NCBI GenBank assembly: GCA_947564305.1
Contig: CANOBT010000126.1
Coordinates: 1 to 16,292, forward strand
Direction of reading: 5' to 3'
Length of the DNA: 16,292 nucleotides
Source: an uncultured Lachnospiraceae bacterium
GTDB lineage: Bacteria; Bacillota_A; Clostridia; Lachnospirales; Lachnospiraceae
Part shown: one piece after another, positions 6,333-13,605 of the stretch
How the letters are laid out: each line of letters starts with the position of its first letter
Numbering within the stretch: the first letter of the stretch is position 1
Position numbers and translations under genes: made by a program
Notes under the pieces: generated by a model
The model's database searches: none
Seen by the model: only the letters and a program-made list of their open reading frames with translations
Told to the model about the DNA's origin: nothing

Positions 6333-7067
6333 ATGTCAAAATACACGACTGGAGAAATTGCGAAGCTCTGCGGCGTATCTGTCAGAACAGTGCAGTATTA
6401 TGATACCCGTGGCATCTTAACGCCCAGCGAACTCACCGAGGGCGGCAGACGACTTTATTCAGAGGATGATTTCAAACGAATGAAAATCATCTGCTTTCTT
6501 CGTGACGCTGGTATCTCAATCAACAGCATAGGAGAATTACTGTCTGAAGATAACCCCGGCAGTGTTATTTCCGTTTTGCTTGAACAGCAGGAGCAGCTTC
6601 TTCGTGAGGAAGTAAGCGATAGGCAAGCAAAACTTGCTATGCTTGATGGGATTAAACGAGAGCTAAAGGGCGTGGAAAATTTCTCCGTTGAATCTATCGG
6701 TGATATAGCTTATGTGATGGAAAACAAAAAGAAAACGAGACAACTACACGCTATCCTGCTGATTACAGGTATTCCTATTAGTATCATTCAGTGGACATCA
6801 ATTATTCTCTGGATTGCCACAGGAATATGGTGGCATTTTGCCCTTTATGTTTTAGTACTCATTCCGTATGCGGTTTGGATAACCAACTTCTATTTCAAAA
6901 GAGTTGCGTATATCTGTCCACAATGCCATGAGGTATTCAAGCCTAATTTCAAGGAGGCTTTCTGGGCAGGGCATACACCTACACTTAGAAAACTGACCTG
7001 TACCTGTTGTGGGCATAAGGGCTTCTGTGTAGAAACTTACGGAAAGGAGGAAAATAAAAATGGATAA
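6333..7067 (+). CDS. MerR-family regulator fused to a membrane and zinc-ribbon tail
   Basis: The product has 244 residues. Residues 4-71 are a MerR winged HTH (TGEIAKLCGVSVRTVQYYD, then RRLYSEDDFKRM), followed by a dimerisation helix (~78-112). In place of a soluble effector domain there are two hydrophobic segments (~138-160 and ~164-188) and then a cysteine cluster, C195-x2-C198 and C223-x-C225-C226 with C232, resembling a zinc ribbon. This puts a DNA-binding domain on the membrane beside its transporter. The start is the ATG at 6333, eight or so bases after AAAGGAGG; a GTG at 6324 is too close to that SD. The 3' end overlaps the next gene by eight bases, so the genes are translationally coupled. 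The signal sensed is unknown. Confidence 0.85.
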   Translation: MSKYTTGEIAKLCGVSVRTVQYYDTRGILTPSELTEGGRRLYSEDDFKRMKIICFLRDAGISINSIGELLSEDNPGSVISVLLEQQEQLLREEVSDRQAKLAMLDGIKRELKGVENFSVESIGDIAYVMENKKKTRQLHAILLITGIPISIIQWTSIILWIATGIWWHFALYVLVLIPYAVWITNFYFKRVAYICPQCHEVFKPNFKEAFWAGHTPTLRKLTCTCCGHKGFCVETYGKEENKNG

Positions 7068-7263
7068 GATTATGGAATTTCTTCCGTTTTTGATCCCGCT
7101 GGCCGTCGCAGAGTTTGCTTTGTTGGGTTACACGCTTTATCACATTCTGACCCATAAGAATTATAAAAGAGGCAATCGCACTTTGTGGCTCGTTATTGCG
7201 ATTATCGGCATGGAATTTATTGGCCCGATCCTGTACTTTCTGCTTGGAAAGGAGGATGAATAA
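7060..7263 (+). CDS. PLDc_N-domain membrane miniprotein (YxlE-like)
   Basis: The 67-residue protein has two hydrophobic helices (FLIPLAVAEFALLGYTLYHI and LWLVIAIIGMEFIGPILYFL) joined by a basic loop HKNYKRGNR. This is the PLDc_N pattern, the membrane-anchor region found at the N-terminus of cardiolipin synthases but often encoded alone next to ABC transporters, as YxlE is in the Bacillus subtilis sigY operon. No HKD catalytic motif is present, so it is not a phospholipase. It starts inside the end of the merR gene (GGAAAGGAGG upstream) and ends one base before the ABC ATPase start codon. It may be a transporter partner or immunity-like peptide, which is inference. Confidence 0.8.
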   Translation: MDKIMEFLPFLIPLAVAEFALLGYTLYHILTHKNYKRGNRTLWLVIAIIGMEFIGPILYFLLGKEDE

Positions 7264-7264
7264 T

Positions 7265-8161
7265 ATGGATGTGCTGGCAATACAAAACCTAAAAAAGAAC
7301 TTTGGCAACAAAGAAGTGCTTTGCGGACTTAATTTATCTGTGCCTGAACACAGCATTTTCGGTTTTATCGGTAAAAACGGCGCAGGAAAAACAACGACAA
7401 TGAAAGCAGTCCTTGGGCTTCTAAAATCGGACGGCGGCGAAATCTATGTCATGGGTGAAAAGGTGCATTTTGGGCAGACCAGCACCAATAGACACATCGG
7501 CTATCTGCCCGATGTGCCAGAATTTTATTCCTATATGACACCGCTTGAATATCTAACTCTCTGCGGAAAGGTCTGCGGGATGGACAAAGCTGACATTGTA
7601 ACGAGAAGTAAAGAGATGTTAAAGCTGGTCGGTCTTGGACAGGTGGGGCACCGCATCAAAGGATTTTCAAGGGGCATGAAACAACGCTTGGGAATTGCGC
7701 AGGCACTTCTTAACCGACCAAAACTTCTAATCTGTGACGAGCCGACATCGGCGCTTGATCCCGCCGGGCGCAAGGAAATTTTGGATGTACTTCTTGCAGC
7801 AAGGGAACAGACCACGGTGCTTTTTTCTACGCACATCCTTTCGGATGTGGAGCGTATCTGTAGCGAAGCCGCTTTTTTGCACGACGGAAAAATTGCTATG
7901 CAGGGAACTATCACAGAACTGCGAAACAAGCGGTCATCTGACGGCTTTATCATCGAAACAGAACAAAAAGGAGCTGCGGACACGCTTATAAAAGTATTTG
8001 GGGATCTCCAACGCACGGAACAAAATGCGCTTGTTTTTCATGGCAGCGAGGATCGCTTCTTTGCCATAATGCAATATATCGCTGAAAATAGAATACCCGT
8101 ACAGAGAATTGAGCAAATAGAGCCGACGCTTGAATCGCTGTTTTTGGAGGTGATAAAATGA
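7265..8161 (+). CDS. ABC transporter ATP-binding protein
   Basis: The product has 298 residues and all core ABC motifs: Walker A GKNGAGKT (36-43), signature FSRGMKQR (134-141, a common LSGGQ variant in this exporter group), Walker B LLICDEP (154-160), D-loop SALD and H-loop H190. The C-terminal ~80 residues form the extra domain usual for DrrA/CcmA-type exporter ATPases. It energises the permease encoded next, with which it overlaps by ATGA (8158-8161). The ATG at 7265 follows GGAAAGGAGG; the frame also opens at 7196 inside the previous gene without an SD. By similarity in layout to yxlF-yxlG it is likely a peptide or drug export and resistance system. The substrate is unknown. Confidence 0.92.
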   Translation: MDVLAIQNLKKNFGNKEVLCGLNLSVPEHSIFGFIGKNGAGKTTTMKAVLGLLKSDGGEIYVMGEKVHFGQTSTNRHIGYLPDVPEFYSYMTPLEYLTLCGKVCGMDKADIVTRSKEMLKLVGLGQVGHRIKGFSRGMKQRLGIAQALLNRPKLLICDEPTSALDPAGRKEILDVLLAAREQTTVLFSTHILSDVERICSEAAFLHDGKIAMQGTITELRNKRSSDGFIIETEQKGAADTLIKVFGDLQRTEQNALVFHGSEDRFFAIMQYIAENRIPVQRIEQIEPTLESLFLEVIK

Positions 8162-8928
8162 AGTCTCTGCTTGCTTTTATGAAAAAAGAATATCTTGAAG
8201 CTGCACGGACATGTAAACTCATTATCCTCATACTGCTGTTTGTGCTGTTTGGCATTATGAACCCTGCGATTGCGAAGCTGACGCCGTGGATGATGGAAAT
8301 GCTGTCCGATACAATGGCAGAAAGCGGATTGATTGTCACAAATATTCAAGTGGACGCCATGACCTCATGGACACAATTTTTCAAAAACATTCCTATTGCC
8401 CTGATTGCCTTTGTACTGATTTTTAGCGATATATTTACCAAAGAATATAAATCCGGAACATTACTGCTTGTACTGACAAAGGGCTTGTCGAGATACAATG
8501 TTGTGCTTGCAAAAACTGTGCTATTACTGTCACTTTGGACATTTGGCTACGGGATTTGCTTTGCCATTACCTATGGCTACAACGCCTACTTTTGGGACAA
8601 CAATATTGCGAATAACTTATTCCCCTCGGTTGCTATCTGGTGGCTGTTCGGTGCATGGGTGATATGCCTTATTGTACTGTTCTCGTCGCTGTTGCAGAAT
8701 AACACGGGTGTCTCCCTGTGTACCGGCGGGACGGTGCTTTTAGCATATTTATTGGGTATCATACCAAAAGTAACGGTGTACTCGCCCACAATGTTGATGG
8801 ACACCAATTCGCTTTTGATTGGCGCAGAGGGAATAGACGCATATATAAAGGCTGTCGTTGTTGCTGCTGCCTTGTGTATCGTATGCGTTGCTGTTAGTAT
8901 CCCAGTTATGAACAAGAAACAGCTTTAA
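8158..8928 (+). CDS. ABC-2-type transporter permease
   Basis: The 256-residue integral membrane protein has about six hydrophobic helices: ~17-37 (LIILILLFVLFGIMNPAI), ~77-91, ~114-135, ~159-178, ~188-204 and ~231-249. The cytoplasmic DIFTKEYKSGTLLLVLTKGL motif after the second helix is typical of ABC-2 permeases (the ANSGTxELLLT region). The start ATG overlaps the ATPase stop, and GGAGG lies just upstream, so the two subunits are made together. No transcription terminator is obvious after it, and the next feature is a KTR-protein remnant. It probably pairs two copies with two ATPases. Confidence 0.9.
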   Translation: MKSLLAFMKKEYLEAARTCKLIILILLFVLFGIMNPAIAKLTPWMMEMLSDTMAESGLIVTNIQVDAMTSWTQFFKNIPIALIAFVLIFSDIFTKEYKSGTLLLVLTKGLSRYNVVLAKTVLLLSLWTFGYGICFAITYGYNAYFWDNNIANNLFPSVAIWWLFGAWVICLIVLFSSLLQNNTGVSLCTGGTVLLAYLLGIIPKVTVYSPTMLMDTNSLLIGAEGIDAYIKAVVVAAALCIVCVAVSIPVMNKKQL

Positions 8929-8946
8929 GTATGGGTGTAATGAACT

Positions 8947-9012
8947 ATGAAAACAGAATGGATACGCCGCCCTGTTTGTGGCAGTAAAACCCGTATTTAC
9001 GACAGGGCGTAA
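8947..9012 (+). pseudogene. Remnant of a cysteine-rich KTR-domain protein
   Basis: The 21-residue frame begins MKTEWIRRPVCGSKTR, the N-terminus of cysteine-rich KTR proteins (about 55-60 residues, normally MKTEWIRCPVCGNKTR). The first cysteine of the CPxC pair is arginine here and the frame stops shortly after, so the metal-binding knuckle is lost. Such genes are frequent cargo of clostridial transposons and conjugative elements. No good SD is seen. Confidence 0.65.
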
Positions 9013-9149
9013 ATGCGACGAGACGGTTTTACCGCTATCTGAATGATGCCGGAGAATATCTTGCAGGAATGGCAAATACCAAACGGCCGACAGAGGTACA
9101 TTCGGTTACAGATTTATTGAACGAAATTGAAAACGAAAATTCTCTATAA
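8988..9149 (+). pseudogene. Coding tail of an unrecognised gene
   Basis: An open frame after a stop at 8985 reads RFYRYLNDAGEYLAGMANTK, then RPTEVHSVTDLLNEIENENSL and a stop at 9149. Composition and phase suggest a real C-terminus, overlapping the KTR remnant at its start. It converges with the GyrI-like gene, their stops overlapping by six bases. There is no start codon with an SD. I do not recognise the family. Confidence 0.35.
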
Positions 9150-9605
9150 CTTTCTAATTGGAAAATACATATAATCCTTCCCTGTCTGCGGGCAAGTAAA
9201 ATCGTGAACTGCACCAACTAATGGAATATTGTTATCCTTCATATACTCTATTGTCTTTGGAAATGTATCATCATTTTCGCATTCTACATAAATATATTCA
9301 TAACCAGGAATAATCCACTTTGTCCAACCACTGGGTGCTTCTACATCATCAATACATTCCACTCCTGCAAGATAAAGTCCCTTGTTAAAATCCTCCCACG
9401 GTTTAAAAGAACGGGAAAAATCAGACATTGCTCCCCATATTCCGACTATATTTCCATTTTCATCTTTCTTTGCCAAATGCTTGACTTCTTCAAAATGAAG
9501 ATTTGCGTTATCCCATAACTCTTGTACAAAAATCTCACCGTCTGATGTGGAACCTTCCTTACCAATTACTACAAAGGATTTCTTAACACATTTATTTATT
9601 TTCAC
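9144..9605 (-). CDS. GyrI-like small-molecule-binding domain protein
   Basis: The 153-residue soluble protein fits the GyrI-like/effector-binding fold: IWGAMSDFSRSF, then GLYLAGVECIDD, GWTKWIIPGYEYIYVEC, and a C-terminal pair GAVHDFT and YMYFPIRK. This fold is found alone or fused to AraC/MerR-type HTH domains, and binds small, often cationic or aromatic, molecules; here no DNA-binding domain is attached. The GTG at 9605 is set by GGAGG seven bases upstream. Its gene follows the 99-residue ORF at 9622 by 16 bases on the same strand. It could be a drug-binding or cofactor-binding protein; the ligand is unknown. Confidence 0.75.
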   Translation of the reverse strand: MKINKCVKKSFVVIGKEGSTSDGEIFVQELWDNANLHFEEVKHLAKKDENGNIVGIWGAMSDFSRSFKPWEDFNKGLYLAGVECIDDVEAPSGWTKWIIPGYEYIYVECENDDTFPKTIEYMKDNNIPLVGAVHDFTCPQTGKDYMYFPIRKL

Positions 9606-9621
9606 AATAATACCTCCATAA

Positions 9622-9921
9622 TTACAGACTAATATTCCTATACTTTCTTAATATACACAAAGCCCTTTCAATATCATAATCGTCGAGATTCACTATTTCT
9701 GCCCGATTCGACAGTACGCAAATGCGGCGAGACTCATTGCCCAAATAAACCCTTCGATTATTGGGGCATTTACATAATCTTTCGGGGAACTGATTTTTAA
9801 ACCATTGAAATAACTCGTGTTCTTCCTCATATAAAATCTTTGAAAACTCATTAATATTCTGAAAATGGTTGAACTTGTACTTGCTTTCGGGTGCTTTACA
9901 TAAATACTCTATACCCTCCAT
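9622..9921 (-). CDS. Hypothetical protein, 99 residues, possibly 5'-truncated
   Basis: The product is charged and helical with several cysteines (LCK, LCKCPNN, RRICVLSN, ALCIL) and an aromatic HELFQWFKNQF segment. I do not recognise it. The ATG at 9921 lacks an SD, and the frame stays open upstream through a Y-C-T-Y-C stretch to roughly 9965, where an IS630-type transposase tail on the other strand begins. The gene may therefore have lost its 5' end to that element. It is 16 bases upstream of the GyrI-like gene and may be co-transcribed with it. Confidence 0.5.
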   Translation of the reverse strand: MEGIEYLCKAPESKYKFNHFQNINEFSKILYEEEHELFQWFKNQFPERLCKCPNNRRVYLGNESRRICVLSNRAEIVNLDDYDIERALCILRKYRNISL

Positions 9922-9962
9922 TGCTCGTTTATATGTTATATTGCAATACGTGCAGTAATCGA

Positions 9963-10094
9963 AAACTGCCCAAAAGGAAAAGCTATGATTCTATTGATGA
10001 ACTGAAAGAAAGCATCTTACGTTTTATTGAACAATATAATCTGACAGCAAGGCCATTTAAGTGGACATATAAAGATGTACCGTTGGTGGCGTAG
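9963..10094 (+). pseudogene. C-terminal remnant of an IS630-type DDE transposase
   Basis: The frame gives KRKSYDSIDELKESILRFIE, QYNLTARPFKWTYKDVPL and a stop at 10094. The FIE-x-YN-x(4)-PFKWTY motif is the usual C-terminus of IS630-family and related DDE transposases. The catalytic domain is missing, so the copy is inactive. The frame extends a little further left, but the similarity seems to begin near 9963. No terminal inverted repeat is evident. Confidence 0.6.
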
Positions 10095-10258
10095 TATTAT
10101 TTAATTATTCAGATAAAACACTAATCAATGCCGACATATTTATGACTATTGCTAAAGTCCAATTTAATATCGTATTTTCTATTTTCTTATTCCTTTTGTT
10201 TATTACAATAGATTATACTATCTTCGATATATAAAAACAATTAAGCAAGAATAATTTG
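10095..10258. other. AT-rich intergenic stretch
   Basis: No gene is seen. Near the APH stop, AGAATA (10248-10253) and TATTCT (10260-10265) form a weak six-base hairpin which on the minus strand is followed by TTAATTGTTTTTA. It is a possible but poor terminator for the minus-strand operon. Confidence 0.3.
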
Positions 10259-11163
10259 CTATTCTCGGTTGCACCATTCACGCCATAATTTATCGTAAAT
10301 GGTATTCATTCTATCTACTATCTGTTTATCAACCTCTATCCGCTTGTCCATAAACTGCATACCACGCTCGCCCATAAAATCTACACAATACATTAATGTA
10401 TAAAACACAAACGCTTTCCTCTCAACATCACTTATCAGCATCTCTTCCAAAATATACTTCACATAATCCGTATTATACTCCAGATTCAGTAAAGCCATAT
10501 AGGTTAACGCCGCAAAAGTCAATTTATCTCCTATTCCAATCCAATCTATATCAATAATTCCAGATATTCGACCGTTATGAATCAGAAGATTTTTACTACT
10601 GATATCATCTAAATAGGCCACGGGTTTTATGCTGGAAAAATACTCTTCCAACTGCCCCACCTGATTCCTCAGTCGCTCCACTTTCTCAACATCAAAGTAA
10701 CCTTTTTGAGCAATACGTCCCGTAGCTCGTTCCAGCATATATTTTATAAATGACACCCAAGACCAATCTGTCTCCAAATCTTCCAATTCCAATATGGCAA
10801 CCTGATTCTGAATATGTACAATCTCTTTTGCAATCGCTCTTTTGTCTTCGTCCGTAAGCTGTTCGTAAACAATGCCTATATCCTTCCCTCTATGTAAGAC
10901 AAAATCAAATATTCATATTCGTCATACTTTCCTTTTGCAATTACCTTAGGCACAGAAACACCTATTAATGCTAATTTTTCCAACCAAAAGATCGAAGTAT
11001 CATATGCACAGTTTTCCGCACTGCATCTGACAACATACTTAGCACCATTACATTCTACAACATAAACATAGTTTCCCTGTCCTACCGCACATCGTTCCAC
11101 CTTTTGTGGCTCTTCCGCAAAATAATCCAAACACAACTTAGAAATCATTTTCTCATTCATCAT
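10259..11163 (-). pseudogene. APH-family phosphotransferase interrupted by a one-base frameshift
   Basis: Two frames together make a protein-kinase-like APH of about 300 residues. The N-lobe (11163-10876) has VGQGNYVYVVECNGAKYVVR with the nucleotide-loop and lysine. The C-lobe has the catalytic region VAYLDDISSKNLLIH and the metal-binding GIIDIDWIGIGD. The usual HGD is LDD here, a variant seen in a recognisable subgroup. The frames meet near 10880-10895: after YIEG the first frame ends RI-stop, while the -1 frame continues GKDIGIVYEQLTDEDKRAIA without a stop, so one G appears to be missing from a G-run. There is no slippery heptamer. It overlaps the VOC gene by 11 bases and is the last gene of the operon. 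A sequencing error is possible. Confidence 0.8.
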
Positions 11164-11566
11164 TATTTACCTTCTGCGTCTCCGAAAACCGTAATAAATA
11201 TCCATCCGGATCTTGTATCAGTACTTCTTTTTCTTCATAACATACATCATCACATTGATATGAACTTGTAAAAATATCTTTAAACAACGGCACGTTCTGC
11301 GCTTTCACATTCCTTACAAATCCATCTATATCCGCTATGTCAATCTGAAAGTTAATGCCATTACCAAAAGGATATTTCAATTCCCCAACATTCCAGTTAT
11401 CGTTTATCTCATCTAACATAAATTGTGCTTCTCCCAACGACAAGAAAGCAAACTTATCTTCCGGACGTTCGTATTCTATTTTAAATCCCAATACTTGCGT
11501 ATAGAAGTCCTTTGATTTATTGATATCTGTAACCGTTAACTCCGGTATCAGCTTATTGAATTTCAT
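11153..11566 (-). CDS. VOC-superfamily protein (glyoxalase/bleomycin-resistance type)
   Basis: The 137-residue protein has two beta-alpha-beta-beta-beta modules: LIPELTVTDINKSKDFYTQV then LGFKIEYERPEDKFAFLSLG, and NFQIDIADIDGFVRNVKAQ ending with VLIQDPDGYLLRFSE. The layout matches the bleomycin-resistance/glyoxalase branch of the VOC fold, which either binds a drug or uses a metal to transform a small substrate. The DPDGYLLRF motif is typical; which residues bind metal I cannot settle. It starts three bases after the tandem-GNAT stop, with AAAAGGTG as SD inside that gene, and its end overlaps the following APH gene by 11 bases. Confidence 0.85.
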   Translation of the reverse strand: MKFNKLIPELTVTDINKSKDFYTQVLGFKIEYERPEDKFAFLSLGEAQFMLDEINDNWNVGELKYPFGNGINFQIDIADIDGFVRNVKAQNVPLFKDIFTSSYQCDDVCYEEKEVLIQDPDGYLLRFSETQKVNNDE

Positions 11567-11569
11567 AAT

Positions 11570-12496
11570 TTACTGCACCTTTTCCTTCTTCCTAACTGCG
11601 AATCCAACCTTTTTATATAACTTCAATGCACATTGGTTCCACTCTGCAACATGTAATGTGATTTCTGAATTATTGTGCTTTCTAATATGTTCTATTGCCC
11701 ATAATAATAATTGCTTTCCAAAACCCTTTTTCTGATATGACTTCTTTACAATCAAATCGTCTATTTCGTTTCCATAGCACGCAACAGAACCAACTATTTG
11801 ATTATCTTGCAAAAGTACAAATACATTCTCTTTTTTGTCCGCTATTTGTTCGTACTGCGAATACCAACTATATGGTTCAATATCCAATGCTCTCCGCATA
11901 TCATAAAAGCATTCATTATAGACAGACATGTATTCTACAAAATATTCTTCTTTGAATGGTAAGCACGTTATATTTGATGTTTCACACCTCTCCTTGTCAT
12001 AATACATCTCATATGCCCACACCTCCGGTACAAGTTCATACTGAAGCTGTACATAAGAATCTCCTCGATAAATCATTCGTGCATTCCCTGTGTTTTTAAA
12101 GCCATTGTTTTCATAAAACTGTCTAGCTTTTGTATTATCTTCTAACACCCATAACTGAATTCGCTTTTTATCGAGTTCTTTTCTCAAATATGCTATAACT
12201 TGCTTTCCATATCCTTTATTGCGATACTGTTCTAAGATGTAAAGACTTGCTATTTCATAAGCATCCGTCGCATCTAATACCTTAACTATTCCCACAGCCT
12301 TATCATCTTCGTACATTATGTAGTAAAAAACATCCTCACAACCACATGAAGCAATAAACTCCTGTTTTCTTTTTTCAGGCGTATCCTCATTCAAAAAGTC
12401 TTCCGGAAACATACCTACATATACCTGTTTCCATGCAGCAGAATGAATATATCCTATTATATCTGCATCATCGGTATTTGCTCTTATAACTTCCAT
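11570..12496 (-). CDS. Tandem GNAT-GNAT fusion acetyltransferase
   Basis: The 308-residue product has two complete but dissimilar GNAT domains. In the first (1-~155) IASLYILEQYRNKGYGK (82-98) is the acetyl-CoA strand-loop, followed by LWVLEDNTKARQFYENNGF. In the second (~170-305) IDDLIVKKSYQKKGFGK (245-261) is the equivalent, followed by HVAEWNQCALKLYKKVGF. Both loops look functional. Two-domain GNATs include mycothiol synthase and some aminoglycoside acetyltransferases, but the substrate here is unknown. I start it at ATG 12496, directly preceded by GAAGGAGAAGG; an upstream in-frame ATG at 12526 lies deeper in the preceding gene and lacks an SD. It overlaps the upstream APH gene by 13 bases and is closely followed by the VOC gene. 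Confidence 0.88.
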   Translation of the reverse strand: MEVIRANTDDADIIGYIHSAAWKQVYVGMFPEDFLNEDTPEKRKQEFIASCGCEDVFYYIMYEDDKAVGIVKVLDATDAYEIASLYILEQYRNKGYGKQVIAYLRKELDKKRIQLWVLEDNTKARQFYENNGFKNTGNARMIYRGDSYVQLQYELVPEVWAYEMYYDKERCETSNITCLPFKEEYFVEYMSVYNECFYDMRRALDIEPYSWYSQYEQIADKKENVFVLLQDNQIVGSVACYGNEIDDLIVKKSYQKKGFGKQLLLWAIEHIRKHNNSEITLHVAEWNQCALKLYKKVGFAVRKKEKVQ

Positions 12497-13416
12497 ACCT
12501 TCTCCTTCGTACATTGCTCTTGCCACTTATATAACCACTTAAGCTGTCTATCCAGAAAATCATTGTCCACACAATCAATTCCAAATATCTCAATAATTGT
12601 AGCCTGTAAAGCAAAATGATACAGGGCTATCAAATCATAAAAAGACTCTATCTCTACTTTACTCAAACTACTATACTTAAGATATTCTGGCAAAAAACGT
12701 TCGTAGACATTCTTTGATTTAATGCATCCATCATCTTCCAATTCAAAGTAATCGGTAATATTGCAAATTAATGCCGGATCATACATTGGAAATCCTTCAC
12801 ATGAAGTATCAAAATCTAATATATACAAACATCCATCTGTTGTTTTCAGTATGTTTCCTCTATACAAATCACCATGGCAGTATCCATACGGTAAATCTTT
12901 TACCTTATTCCATAATGATTCGCCATACGCAATAAATTCATCTACCTTGTCGTACTGTTTGGTACGCATAATATTAATATATCTGTCCAGATAATAATGT
13001 TTATCATTCTTTACAAGTTCTCCGTGATATCCTTTCATAACAGTATGTAGTTTACCAATGAACGCTCCTATTATCTCTGCATCCTCTTCCGGATTAACTT
13101 CTACGCCTTCTACAAATTCATATAAGACATAAAAATATTTTCCATTCTCATCACTTACGTTTACACACGGAAAACCATCTTTTGTAAAGATTATCCTTGG
13201 AACAGAAAATCCTTGCTTTTGTAAAAAGAGATGAATATCAAGCGACTTAGATGCTGTATCATAAAACATAGGTTTTGTAACACGCAGAAAATACTTGCAT
13301 CCATTAGTGTAAGCAACATATGCAACGCAACCACTATCTCTAATAAATTCTATGCTGTCAAAATTCATTGAATATTGTTCATTCAAAACGTCTAATATAT
13401 GTGCCTGCTCTGCCAT
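12484..13416 (-). CDS. APH-family phosphotransferase (intact)
   Basis: The 310-residue protein has the two-lobed APH/choline kinase fold. The N-lobe includes VAYVAYTNGCKYFLRVTKP, and the hinge is VLYEFVEGVEV. The catalytic loop is H181-G-D183-x4-N188 (YCHGDLYRGNIL) and the metal-binding motif D201-F-D203. Relatives phosphorylate hydroxyls on aminoglycosides, macrolides, homoserine or sugars. The insert-poor C-lobe and lack of an obvious resistance-gene signature do not let me choose. It is the first gene of a four-gene minus-strand operon. The start has AAAGGA about 11 bases upstream. All catalytic residues are present, unlike the broken APH at the operon's end. Confidence 0.88.
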   Translation of the reverse strand: MAEQAHILDVLNEQYSMNFDSIEFIRDSGCVAYVAYTNGCKYFLRVTKPMFYDTASKSLDIHLFLQKQGFSVPRIIFTKDGFPCVNVSDENGKYFYVLYEFVEGVEVNPEEDAEIIGAFIGKLHTVMKGYHGELVKNDKHYYLDRYINIMRTKQYDKVDEFIAYGESLWNKVKDLPYGYCHGDLYRGNILKTTDGCLYILDFDTSCEGFPMYDPALICNITDYFELEDDGCIKSKNVYERFLPEYLKYSSLSKVEIESFYDLIALYHFALQATIIEIFGIDCVDNDFLDRQLKWLYKWQEQCTKEKVWKL

Positions 13417-13544
13417 CTTTTCCCCGTTCCTTTCAACTCTTTATTTTCTAACCATAAATATATCATAATTCATCTTACAAGCATATTGTTTGATTATATT
13501 CTGTTTCCACATAAATATAATTCCTAAATAATCAATAATCTCAC

Positions 13545-13574
13545 TTGCCAAATATAGACTCTCATTGATATATT
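13545..13574 (+). promoter_or_regulatory. Probable promoter of the divergent GNAT gene
   Basis: TTGCCA (13545-13550) and TATATT (13569-13574) lie 18 bases apart, about 30 bases before the ATG at 13606. The minus-strand operon starting at 13416 must have its own promoter in the same 189-base gap, but I see no clear one. Confidence 0.5.
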
Positions 13575-13605
13575 AGAATCAATAAAAGCTGGGAGGCTAT
13601 CTACA

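Noticed and set aside
7060..7263. Phospholipase D enzyme
   Set aside because: Only the PLDc_N membrane segment is present; the catalytic HKD motifs are absent.
7531..8016. Minus-strand 161-residue ORF inside the ABC ATPase gene
   Set aside because: It is a serine-rich antisense shadow of a gene with all ABC motifs.
10870..10900. Programmed -1 ribosomal frameshift joining the two APH halves
   Set aside because: No slippery heptamer (X-XXY-YYZ) or downstream pseudoknot is apparent, and the family does not use frameshifting. A one-base loss from a G-run is simpler.
11520..11955. Plus-strand ORFs opposite the VOC and tandem-GNAT genes
   Set aside because: They are antisense shadows of well-supported genes, with Phe/Asn-rich composition and no SD.
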